This document shows positions 32,801 through 40,922 of a stretch of 64,000 bases of DNA, in pieces. Source of the stretch: Platanthera guangdongensis. Lineage: Eukaryota; Streptophyta; Magnoliopsida; Asparagales; Orchidaceae. Below the pieces are notes generated by a model that was not told the origin of the DNA, did not search any database, and saw only the letters and a list, made by a program, of their open reading frames with translations. A program made the position numbers and the translations under genes. Where the stretch lies: the NCBI GenBank assembly GCA_039583875.1, contig CM077151.1, forward strand, positions 28,720,390-28,784,389. Reading direction: 5' to 3'. Numbering within the stretch: position 1 is the stretch's first letter; every line of letters starts with the position of its first letter.

Positions 32801-33833
32801 CCACGGTGTGTTCATCAAGCAGTATGCTTCAGAGGACTTCGTCATTCTGCTGTTGTACGTGGACGATATGTTGATCGTAGGGAGGAACACTGCTCGCATT
32901 GCTGAGTTGAAGCGGCAGTTGAGTTCCACTTTTGAGATGAAGGATTTGGGTGCTGCGAAGACCATTTTAGGGATGCACATTCGCAGAGACAGGGGAGCCA
33001 GACTGCTTTGGTTATCACAGGAGCGGTACATCCGCAAAGTGCTGCAGAGGTTTGATATGGATCAGGCAAAGAAGGTGAGTGTGCCGCTTGCAGCTCACTT
33101 CAGGCTTACCGCTGATCAGTGCCCCAGCACACCCGAGGGGATCGAGGATATGCAAAAAGTTCCGTTTGCATCTGCAGTTGGAAGCCTTATGTATGCGATG
33201 GTGTGTACGCGGCCAGATATTGCGCATGCCGTTGGGACAGTCAGTAGATTTCTCTCCAATCCTGGGAGAGAGCATTGGAGCGCAGTAAAGTGGATACTGA
33301 GATACCTGCAAGGGACTTCAGACTTGACGTTGAGATTTGGAGACAGTGAGCCAGAGTTGTTGGGCTACACTGATGCGGACATGGCTGGAGATGTGGATTC
33401 CAGGAGGTCGACGTCAGGGTACTTGATTCTATTTGCAGGGGGAGCTGTCTCGTGGGCGTCGAGGCTGCAGAAGTGCGTTGCACTGTCCACCACGGAGGCT
33501 GAGTTCATTGCAGTCACTGAGGCTGGGAAGGAGTTACTTTGGATGAAGAGGTTCATCAAAGAACTTGGATTCACTCAGGACCGATACACACTCCTGTGTG
33601 ACAGTCAGAGCGCTATTCACCTGGGGAAGAACCCCACGTTCCACTCGAGGTCGAAGCACATCGACACTCGGTATCATTGGATACGAGATGTCCTGGAGCA
33701 GAAGGAGCTTGATCTTCAGAAGGTACACACGGATGACAACGGGGCAGACATGCTGACCAAAACTGTGCCAAGGGGGAAGTTCGAGCATTGCGTTAGAATC
33801 GCCGGGATGGCGGTTTCTTCCACCTCGATGTGA
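29820..33833 (+). CDS. gag-pol: Gag-Pol polyprotein of RLC-3, intact
   Basis: An unbroken copia polyprotein. I take ATG at 29820 (MESSSGSEQ), giving 1,337 residues. An in-frame upstream codon at 29790 adds ten residues unlike Gag. Numbering from 29790: Gag capsid (UBN2 type) about 35-200; Arg/Ser-rich basic linker 215-245; zinc knuckle C247-x2-C-x4-H-x4-C260; protease DSGA with D313; GAG-pre-integrase HRRLAH about 441; integrase catalytic D504, D567 and E602; RT block [14 protein letters not shown] about 935 and YVDD at 1023-1026; RNase H CDSQSA with D1271; end ADMLTKTVPRGKFEH. Every catalytic residue I can check is present. Length and order match Tnt1/Tork elements. Gag and Pol share one frame, so their ratio must be set by something other than frameshifting. 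Confidence 0.95.
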   Translation: MESSSGSEQMIKLNGANYHQWHLLMEDLIYVKGWHAPIFEEMPKDTDPAKWKVEHRKLCVFIRRFVEPNVYNHVASINDAKDLWKTLETLYAKSTGINKLYLLKKLGEFRYREGSPILDHVNEFQGIIDRLTAMKVTFEDEVNALWLLKSLPDSWEMVRVSLINSSPQGIVSMEIAKSGILNEEVRRKSQGTSGSSSRADVLFTESRGRGRSKSRGRKEDRSPSRGKSKSRYQNVECHYCHKKGHIKKFCYSLKNDQKKGIATEGKDEGHTAATISTEEDDIIIIGDDVTAALSCDDRCWIVDSGASAHVSHNRELFATYTTHDCGVLRMGNGDTSKVLGRGDMHLKTSTGALLVLRDVRHVPDIRFNLISVGRLGDEGHLSVFGGDFWKLIRGSLVMARGYRDSGLYYMEGRPEAAQANSVRDEASTSLWHRRLAHISQKGLGCLAKKKLISDISGDHLERCNHCMAGKQNRISFQSHTSTRRSEPLELVHTDVCGPLKVHTRGGALYFVTFIDDHSRKIWVYAIKTKDQVLDTFKRFHAEVERQSGKRLRCIRSDNGGEYIGPFDEYCRDHGIRHEKTPPKTPQLNGVAERMNRTLLERIRCMLSESKLPGMFWGEALLTAAHVINLSPSSALREDVPNRVWYGKDPSYSHLRVFGCKAFVHVPRDERSKLDSKTRQCIFLGYDYSGEFGYRFFDPVEKKLVRSRDAIFCEDQTVGDPEGTVESEVDSRTTAELPMVGVDDTEEAIEPVPTQGTDTLPDHDITTDGEPGVAEDITDDVPAPAPEPALRRSARTRHPSARYSASEFILLTDAGEPESYDEAVESTEKRQWMVAMQEEMQSLQKNHTYDLVRLPKGKKALKNRWIFRVKQGDSSTPPRYKARLVVKGFGQRQGVDFDEIFSPVVKMSSIRVILGLAARLDLEIEQMDVKTAFLHGDLEEELYMEQPEGFSVRGKEGLVCRLQKSLYGLKQAPRQWYRKFDSFMGEIDFRRTTLDHGVFIKQYASEDFVILLLYVDDMLIVGRNTARIAELKRQLSSTFEMKDLGAAKTILGMHIRRDRGARLLWLSQERYIRKVLQRFDMDQAKKVSVPLAAHFRLTADQCPSTPEGIEDMQKVPFASAVGSLMYAMVCTRPDIAHAVGTVSRFLSNPGREHWSAVKWILRYLQGTSDLTLRFGDSEPELLGYTDADMAGDVDSRRSTSGYLILFAGGAVSWASRLQKCVALSTTEAEFIAVTEAGKELLWMKRFIKELGFTQDRYTLLCDSQSAIHLGKNPTFHSRSKHIDTRYHWIRDVLEQKELDLQKVHTDDNGADMLTKTVPRGKFEHCVRIAGMAVSSTSM

Positions 33834-34015
33834 AGAAGGAGATTTGTTGGGTACAGTTCCCGTCCTTTGTGGAAAAAACTGTTGAGTTCGAGTCTCATTA
33901 ACTCGAATTTGGTGTTGCTGATCAAATGTAGAGACATTGATGGAGGACCTGGCGGGAGGCAAATTAAAGACTCTGGGGAAGATTATCAGAATGACAAACT
34001 TTCTTCACTTAGTCG

Positions 34016-34029
34016 AAAAGGGGGAGATT
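34016..34029 (+). promoter_or_regulatory. RLC-3 polypurine tract
   Basis: AAAAGGGGGAGATT directly before TGTTAAGAT of the 3' LTR. Confidence 0.85.
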
Positions 34030-34809
34030 TGTTAAGATAAATTTTCTCCTAAGTATGAAAGAGGATTAACCATCTTTGACCTGGTATTCAACATGTGCTC
34101 TTAAAGGAAGCTTCCAGGAAATTGTCCAAAGGAAGCTTCATGTCAAATGACATGTGTTTTTGACCGAGGGAAGCTTCATGGAAGCTTCATCCACATGTCA
34201 TCTACCACACCTACCTCCTGATTTTGGACCTATAAATAGGGATGAAGGAGGAGAGGTAAGGCATCCACTTCTCTCCAAACTCAAGCATTGAAAGATCTAG
34301 AGAGGCTTTTGCGGCAATCGTCTTAGTTGGGGAGAGCTTTCGGACGTCGTTGTACGACGTTGACAAAGAGTACTTCGCCTACACGGATTGGATCTGGAGC
34401 AGATATTGGCAAGGATTCGAAGAGGCATCTTGGAGAGGATTTGTGTAATCCGTCTCATCCGCCGCTGTCGGTAACTTGCAGTTTTTCTGTTGCTATTTAT
34501 TGTATTGTGTAGTGTGAAGCTGGTGGAGATCCTTTGTGGATCGGTGGAGGGAAAACCTGTAATCCGTGCGTGTGATTTTTCACACACTTTTAGTGGAGGC
34601 TTTCCGGGTTGGACTCCGATCGTCCCGTGGTTTTTTACCCGATTTGGGTTTTCCACGTTAAAAATTTCCTGTGTGCTTTTCTGTGCTTTTGTTGCTTTTA
34701 TTTTTGTACTGTTGTTTCCGCTTGCATACCGCTGAACGCGGTCGCACAGGTGCTCGCTCAAAATTAAAACAGGTGCTCTGGTCGGGATTGTTCGCTCGCA
34801 TTCCCAACA
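34030..34809 (+). repeat. RLC-3 3' LTR
   Basis: 780 bp. Differences from the 5' LTR: GATTAACC for GATTAGCC, CATCTTTG for CATCTTG, CTCCTGA for CTCCTTGA, CTATTTATT for CTATTATT, and AAAACC for AAAGCC. Confidence 0.95.
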
Positions 34810-34865
34810 GTTGCTATACTTGACCCAACATTGGACCATTTGACCTACATGTCATCTTTTCATTT

Positions 34866-35164
34866 AGGGCATGTTTGTTTCGGCGGTGGTGTTTTGGAGT
34901 GTTTGGAATAAATGGACTAATGGAGGGGGCTACCGAAGACTAAGGCTTAATTTGTTTCGGCGGTGGCGGGTGGATCCGGCGGGTGGAAACGGAGTGTTCG
35001 AAATGGAGGGGGGAGGTAGCTATTCCAAACGAAGCTTTTTGGGGCGTTTCTCAAGGCGGGCGGTGGAAACGGGAGCAAACGCCGCCGGAAGTTCATTTGT
35101 TTACCCGCCTTCCGGCGGCGTTTGCCCAAAACGGAGCACCGAAACGCCCAAATAAATAGACCCT
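34866..35164. mobile_element. MITE-like TIR element with strong internal hairpin
   Basis: Left end TAGGGCATGTTTGTTT pairs imperfectly with right end AAATAAATAGACCCTA. Inside, 35075-35091 and 35109-35125 are perfect 17-bp inverted repeats (GCAAACGCCGCCGGAAG) with a 17-base loop. TTTGTTTCGGCGGTG occurs twice (about 34876 and 34951), suggesting an internal duplication or nested copy. The target duplication is not clear. Confidence 0.55.
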
Positions 35165-35241
35165 AAAATGACTTTTGGTAATGTTGGGAATAGAGAATGG
35201 AGGTTTACTGAATAAAAAAAAAACAAAACAAATTGTGATGT

Positions 35242-35427
35242 AGGCTCTATTTGCTTTAGAGCGTTGGGAATGAGTGGTGGGAATGGAGGGTGGGGGCTGC
35301 GATTATTATTAAAGGCTAAATTTGACATTTTTGAGCGGAGAACGAGGGTTTATCAAACATGCATTTTTAGCTGAGTTATTTTTGAGCGTCCAAAATGGAG
35401 AAAAAAATATCTAAACAAAGAGAGCCT
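35242..35427. mobile_element. MITE-like element
   Basis: AGGCTCTATTTGCTTTAGA at the left pairs with TCTAAACAAAGAGAGCCT at the right. About 186 bp, no coding capacity. It ends within two bases of the next MITE. Confidence 0.55.
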
Positions 35428-35429
35428 TA

Positions 35430-35650
35430 GGGTGCGTTTGGCGCGGTTTATCGCGGCTTATTTGCACCGGTGAGATTGGTCAAAAATATCATTGTCATAT
35501 CAAAATCTTATGCCTCAAAATAGTTTCTTTTTTTTTGTAACATTTGTCATATCAAACATATGTTATATGACAATAACGTTTGTGTCCAGCCTTTTTTTGT
35601 CCAGCCTCGTTGGAGCAAATAAGTTACGATAAACTGCGCCAAAAGCAACC
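35430..35650. mobile_element. Tourist-type MITE (PIF/Harbinger), 221 bp
   Basis: Terminal inverted repeats match at about 21 of 24 positions: GGGTGCGTTTGGCGCGG at the left; the right end, read in reverse complement, begins GGTTGCTTTTGGCGCAG. A perfect TTA duplication flanks it (35427-35429 and 35651-35653), as expected for PIF/Harbinger. The interior is AT-rich. Confidence 0.8.
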
Positions 35651-35653
35651 TTA

Positions 35654-36059
35654 ATCAAATTGCCACCTGCACAAGTTTATTGGGTTGGGTCAAAATCTAC
35701 CATAGTCTAAGCTACAGGCATTACCTTTTCTTGAACCAGGTCAACGCCCCCTCCGTGGTCCAACTGAGGGCCATTAGCGAGGCTGGCCATCACCTCTCTC
35801 TTGATAGCTGGCCATTCTTTCACTCCCGTTGACTCACTACTCAATGATTAAGGCATTAATAAAGTTGGATTGTGCTTCGAGTGAAAAATCTTCTTTTTAT
35901 GTGTCGCCCTTTTTTGTATTTGATTTTCTAAAGTGACGGTGCATTTTTTTTTGTAGAGCGAGACTACATAATTCTTTGATGAAGGATCTTCCAAGAATGA
36001 TGAATGGGGTCATACCCAATTTATAGTCAAATTGGGTTGCAGATAGGCAAAACATCCAC
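35654..36059. other. Unassigned intergenic sequence
   Basis: No domain, TIR or RNA signal seen. Confidence 0.3.
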
Positions 36060-37523
36060 TTCCCTACCAATGAAGTGGTGGGTTACGGTTCAAACCACCT
36101 CGTGCGCGATTGTCACGTCCTATCCACGTCGTAACCATCGCGCACGAGATCGTAACCATAGCGCACGGGTTCCTAACTCCCACACGCGGGATCGCCAATC
36201 GCCGCTTGGGATCCCGCGTGCCGGCCTCGCGGCCGGCCGACAACCTTAGCGTCGGCCGCCCCTTTCTCCCCGGCCGCCTACTACAAGGCTGGCCGGGAGG
36301 CGTCGGCCACCAAGGGGCCGACCGCCCCTTTTCTCCTCGGCCGCCTACGACGAGGCTGGCTGGGGGAGGCCCCGACACCCAAGGGCCGACCGCCCCTTTT
36401 CTCCCTGACTTACTAAGGCGAGGCCGGGCGGGGAGGCGCTGGCCCCCAAAGGGCCGGCTGCCCCTTTCTCCCCAGCCGCCTACGACAAGGTCGGGCGGGG
36501 AGGCGCCGACCGCCTCCCGCTTTGGCCGCCTGCTGTTTGGGCGGGCCAGGGGGTCGCCCGACCTCCTAAGGCCGATCGCCCCCCTTAAATCGGCCTGTTG
36601 AAGGCCGATCGGGGGCTTTGGCCGGCCCCAAGGGGGCGGCCGCCCCCTCCGGCACCCTCGTACGGGGCGGCTGCTGCCCATAATCGCCCACAAAGTGGGC
36701 GGTTGGGGGTGGTTACCGCGTGTAACCACCCCCGTGGCCCGTTGGGCCATTCCCGAGTTCGGGCAGGTCTATTTTGGAGCCGGGGGCAGGCTCGGTAATT
36801 TCCTGAAAATTGTGATCTGTGTGCTCTAAACGAAGCGATCTTATTCGTCGCCGTGGTTACAAAGGGAAATGACTAGTTTGTCCCTATCCAAGCCTATAAA
36901 TAGACCTTTGGTCCTTCTCATTTTCATTTTTCTAACTTCGGAATGCGGATATCTACGAAATCCTTGTCTCTCTCTTGCTTTTTCTCTCTCTCTCTTGCTT
37001 TCTCTCTCCCCTCACAGGCCCGTCATTGTCGCCCCTGCTGCCATGGCAAAGTCCGCGGCCAACGGGCTCGCTTCCAAGTCATAGACCGTCCGCGATCTTG
37101 TTCGCGCAATTTGGAGATTGTAGGAAGTCGCCCGCTCATCGTCTGCAGCCGTCAGCATCCCGTGCGCACCGACTGAAGAGATCCCGTCGTGCCAGCTCAG
37201 CCGTCCGCTAGTGATCATCCAGAAGCGCACAGACATTCTCCCGCGCACCGAACACCATCTCTTTCTTTCCCTCAAGTTGTAATGAGAAGCGGTCTGTCGC
37301 TCTCGATTCTGCCAAAGAAGCATTGCAATCCCAACCGATCTAGTGGAGTTCTTGTCGGCGCAGTCCCGACCTTGATTTTTCACTCCATTCAGAGGGTTTT
37401 CCACATAAAAAGATTTGTCTTGTCTGTGATCTATTTCTATAGTTGTTTGCGTAACTGATCGCTCCGAGGGATAAGACGGTCTAATTAGTCAGATTTATCA
37501 GGAGCGCAATCGCTAACCGCAAC
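36060..37523 (+). repeat. LTR-like GC-rich repeat with TATA box (possible solo LTR)
   Basis: A GC-rich block with 65-75-bp tandem units (36251-36540) leads to CTATAAATAG (36894-36903). A CT-repeat leader (36966-37015) follows, and then U5-like sequence ending CCGCAACA, AGTGAGA (about 37516-37530), which resembles an LTR end followed by a weak primer-site-like stretch. The left boundary is uncertain and no second copy lies in the window. Long open frames at 36064-36750 come from base composition. Confidence 0.45.
36251..36540. repeat. GC-rich tandem repeat, about four units
   Basis: Units begin GGCCGACCGCCCCTTTTCTCC or close variants and contain GGCCGCCTACGACAAGG and GGGGAGGCG. Period 65-72 bp, degenerate. 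Confidence 0.7.
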
Positions 37524-38334
37524 AAGTGAGAATATTGTGATATGGGGATGAACAATTTCGTTCAAAGCGTCTTCCATGTTGTAATATACTTCTCAAAACT
37601 GTCGTTTTTGTGGTTGTGCTAGCGTTTTCTTGTTCCTATTTGCTTGAAAAAAATTAACATCAATTTTGAGGAGAATTAGGGCTCATTTGTTTGGGCGTTT
37701 TAGGCACAGCATGTTTTGTCAAAACGTGGGAAACACAAAATTCGTTTGTTTTTCGCCCAAAATTTCCAATCGCGCGGCGTTTTCTCGAGGCTGTAATAGT
37801 CGCGTCCCGAAACCTAGCGGGAGAGCTCCGGTTTATCGCGTTTAGGGGAAATCGCGAGGGCATCGTGCGCGACTGCACCTTAGGGTTCGTGAATCTTCTC
37901 CGGGTTGGTGCTTCTTGCTTCTCCGGTGCTTGTGTCTTCTCCGACGAACTGCACCGGGTTCGTGACCACAATCTTCTCCGACGATTGTTGGTGCTTGTCG
38001 CTTGTCTTCTCCGGTGCTTGTGTCTTCTCCGGTGCTTGTCTTCTCCGGTGCATCTAGGGTTCCGATTCTCCGCCACATCCAAAGTATTCCCGAACGTGCT
38101 TCGACCGAATCTGCATAGACGACCGTCGTTTACACCATTGGTGAGCTTCTCTGCATTTTTTCATTGGGTCTTCTTTGCATCTTCTGCATCCTCTCACGAC
38201 CGGATCTCCGTTTTGTTCAACAGTGATCCCTGATTTGCTCCCGCCTCTACACGAAGCTTTAGATCCATTGCCCCTGATCTGCAGTAGTCTAACAGCAGGT
38301 ATATCTTACATTTACACCATTGGTTGATTTGCAT

Positions 38335-38945
38335 TTACACCATTTGAATGTGTGGATATGGTTGTGTACATGTGTTGATAGTGAGTGTGTGTTTATTGTA
38401 GATTTGTGTAGGCTTATGATTGTGAATGTGTAGATTGTGAATATGTAGGCTTGTGAGTATGTGTTGATTTTTTTTGTGAAAATGGAATGTGTGGATATGA
38501 ATGTGTAGTTGTGTTGAGTGAGTGAGTGTGTGTATTTTAATTTTTTGAGGAATGTGTTGATTGTGAGTATATGTGAATGTGTGTGTGTGCATATATGTGA
38601 TGTGTGTCCGTGTATATATGTTGATTTTTTGTGAATGTGTGAGTGTGTGGATGTGATTGTTTTGTATATGTACGCATGTGAGTGTGTGTGAGTGTGTGAA
38701 TATGTGAGTGTGTGTGCCTTTGTGTGTGTGTGTGATGTGTGTGCGTGTTGAGATGTATGTGTTTATTTTTTGTGAATGTGTTGATTGTGAGAATGTGTGA
38801 ATATGTGAGTGTGAGTGTGTGTTTGTACATGTTTGTGATATGTGTGTGTGTTTATTTTTTGTGAATATGTGATGTGTGTCTATGTGTTTATTTTTTGTGA
38901 ATGTGTTGGTTGTGAGAATGTGTGAATATATGTAATCGTGCTTGT
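38335..38945. repeat. TG-rich cryptic simple-sequence tract, about 600 bp
   Basis: Dominated by TGTG, GAATGTG and GATTGTG words on the + strand, with five or more TTTATTTTTTGTGAATGTG or related blocks. Threonine/histidine-rich minus-strand frames are by-products of this composition. Confidence 0.85.
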
Positions 38946-39107
38946 GATGTAGACGAACATTTCATTTATCCAGCGGGTCTTCAGAACAGAACTGCTCAAA
39001 ATAATGTTGGCTCAAGTGGAGACAATGTTAGAGGGATTCGGGTAGGAGTGGATGAGATGGTGGCATTGCGTGACTCAATTGCCGAACAATTATTGCACCG
39101 AGCTTGA
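38922..39107 (+). pseudogene. Transposase C-terminal exon remnant (PIF/Harbinger)
   Basis: The frame ends GVDEMVALRDSIAEQLLHRA and then TGA. An Arg-Asp-x-Ile-Ala block just before the C-terminus is typical of plant HARBI1/PIF-like DDE transposases, as I recall them. A splice acceptor-like GATGTAG at 38951 suggests that only the part from 38952 is exon. No DDE catalytic residues remain. The assignment rests on position inside a PIF-type element as much as on sequence. Confidence 0.45.
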
Positions 39108-39477
39108 ACGCATTTTTCATATTTGGAAAACGTTTACATGTAATGTGGAAAACCTATAAATGTTTGAACTGCACCTTATGGTAACAACCATCGTCGGAGG
39201 TTAATAAAAATAATTTGTTTGTTTGCATTTCATTATTTTTGAAGGTTTAATATTCATATTTATATATAATGTTTATAAGAAAAAAAATTTCAGTCGCGGA
39301 TCTCCATTTCCAAACACAATAATGTCAAACAGTTCTCTGTTTCGAACAGCTCTGCAAACGCAGATTAGACAAACAGAACTCCGTTTCCAGCATCCAGTTT
39401 CCAACAGCTCTCTTTACAAGCCTGCATTTACAACAACTCCTTTTACAACCGCCACCGCTAAAACAAATGAAGCCTTA

Positions 39478-39708
39478 ATATCAGTAGAAAAATGTTATGT
39501 TCATGTGAGACTTTTAAAAGTAACAACTCATGTCAATAATATTGTCTGATGTGGTTTCTCTGATTTTTCTATGTCAAAGCGAGAAAAATTTAATAAAGGA
39601 CATGGAGGAGAGCCAATTCGATTGAGCAAGCTGCGCACAAGGCTTAAAAACACACTGAAAGGGGAGCGAAGCCAAGCGCGCACGAACAAGCTAGCAACAG
39701 GGACACAC
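39478..39708. other. Unassigned spacer
   Basis: 231 bp with no recognisable features. Confidence 0.3.
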
Positions 39709-40679
39709 TGTTAGGATTGTGACACCTCACGCATGGACTCGGACCGTCCGGATCACGCCACGTCCGCGATCCATGACCTTCTCTTATTATGTAAATGACA
39801 TTAAATGAGAGGACTGATTTTTTGGGAGGGATTATGGGTTATTCCTAATCTAGGCCGATCATTAATTTTGAATTTCATCTATTTTGGCAACGGTCATTCA
39901 TGGCCGGCTGGCCTCCTTCTTTGTTTGGCCGGCGCCATCAATGAGAATCATTGATGAGGCTCTCCTTCCTTGTTAGGAGAGGGGAGGTATTCTCCTATAT
40001 AAATGCTTGAGGGGGGCTGCTACAAACATAGAAGAACCATTTCAGATCAGCACCATCAACCACCAAGCAAGAATCAGAGAGGAATCCATCGCATTTTCGG
40101 CCACCAGTGAGGAGTGTGAGAGCAGGTTCTGTGGAGGCGGTTCCCGGCGGCGGCGACAGGCGTGCTACGGCAGAGGCGGCGCATCGGGCTCAACTCAGGC
40201 GGAGGCAGTCTTGTCCAGCGGCGGCAGGCAGCTCCAGGAGGTGGCGGTAGCAGGAGGATTCAGGTGGTGGCGGCTCTGTCCAGCGGCGGCAGGGAGCTCC
40301 AGGCGGCGACAACGGTACAGGAACAGGCGGATCCATCGGGAAGAAGAACAGGGGTTGTCGCTCGGCGACATCGATACCGCCTGACGGTATCGGTTCTTCA
40401 GGATTTGGGTTCTTTGGTCTTTTACCTTTGTTGTTCGACCGTATTTGTTTGGTCTCTGGTTGTATCTGTGTAACCTCGTCAGTGTTTTAGTGGATCTTTC
40501 TGGCGCGCTCTCCCCGTGGATGTAGGAGCCCAAACTCCGAACCACGTAATTATTTTTGTCGTCTGGTTGTGCTTGCTTGGATTTAAATTTCGTTCATCAC
40601 ATTATTGCTCAGACTAGCTTCTGTTGCTAGATCCGCGGCGAACCACCGTAGTCGCGGATTCGGTCCCAATTTCACAACA
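39709..40679 (+). repeat. LTR-like segment (possible solo LTR), about 971 bp
   Basis: It starts TGTTAGGATTGTGAC and ends TTTCACAACA. CTATATAAATGC lies at 39995-40006, followed by a purine-rich then GCGG-rich leader and a T-rich U5-like end. No matching second copy or target duplication was found (flanks CACAC and ACGCG differ), so it may be truncated or recombined. Open frames inside (40007-40473) are GC-rich leader. Confidence 0.5.
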
Positions 40680-40922
40680 ACGCGCCTACGTGCGTGCGCC
40701 TAGCACGCGCGGTCAAGCGCACGCGCACACACATGGTCGGCTTGTGCGTGCAGCCGGCGCGCACGCGTACATGCACGCCAGCGGCCGCCGCTGCCATCGC
40801 GGGGCACCTTGCCCGGGCGACCAGAACGGGGAGACACAATTCACCACCTCAGGATCCGCTCGGGAGCAATTATCAGCATGCCCCTCCAGAAAACTATAAA
40901 AATGCCTCCAAACCTTTATTTG
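40680..40922 (+). repeat. GC-rich promoter-like half of the RLC-4 target
   Basis: Alternating purine-pyrimidine CGCGCACAC-rich sequence (40690-40770) leads to CTATAAAAA (40894-40902). RLC-4 inserted 20 bp further on. The sequence resumes at 58531. Together they look like a promoter and its leader, probably another LTR. Confidence 0.4.

Larger units (their letters stand above)
28824..34809 (+). mobile_element. RLC-3: intact Ty1/copia element (Tork/Tnt1-like), 5,986 bp
   Basis: LTRs 28824-29602 (779 bp) and 34030-34809 (780 bp) differ by two substitutions and three single-base indels in my hand alignment. A perfect 5-bp target duplication, GTTGC, flanks the element (28819-28823 and 34810-34814). 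The primer site TGGTATCAGAG (29605 on) and the polypurine tract AAAAGGGGGAGATT (34016-34029) are intact. One uninterrupted gag-pol frame fills the interior. All requirements for autonomous transposition are visible. With the usual plant rate of about 1.3e-8 per site per year, two substitutions suggest insertion within roughly the last few hundred thousand years (inference). Confidence 0.96.
37679..39474 (+). mobile_element. PIF/Harbinger-type deletion derivative, 1,796 bp
   Basis: Left GGGCTCATTTGTTT and right AAACAAATGAAGCC are inverted terminal repeats. TTA flanks both ends (37676-37678 and 39475-39477). Inside are a GC-rich 5' block with a short minisatellite (TCTTCTCCGGTGCTTGTG, about 37895-38050), a splice-donor-like CAG/GTATAT (38298/38299), a long TG-rich tract, an acceptor-like GATGTAG (38951), then a final exon-like frame to 39107. 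It looks like an autonomous element that lost the body of its transposase gene. Confidence 0.7.

Noticed and set aside
34297..34839. 180-residue minus frame over the RLC-3 3' LTR
   Set aside because: Antisense of LTR sequence; the same shadow is in the 5' LTR. No domain.
36064..36750. 228-residue minus frame, Pro/Arg/Gly-rich
   Set aside because: Over a GC-rich tandem repeat with open frames on both strands; composition alone explains it.
37691..38233. 180-residue + frame as a host gene
   Set aside because: Lies inside a TIR element, is partly a CTTCTCCGGTGC minisatellite and has no recognisable domain.
38335..38830. Threonine/histidine-rich minus-strand frames
   Set aside because: Direct translation of the TG-rich simple-sequence tract.
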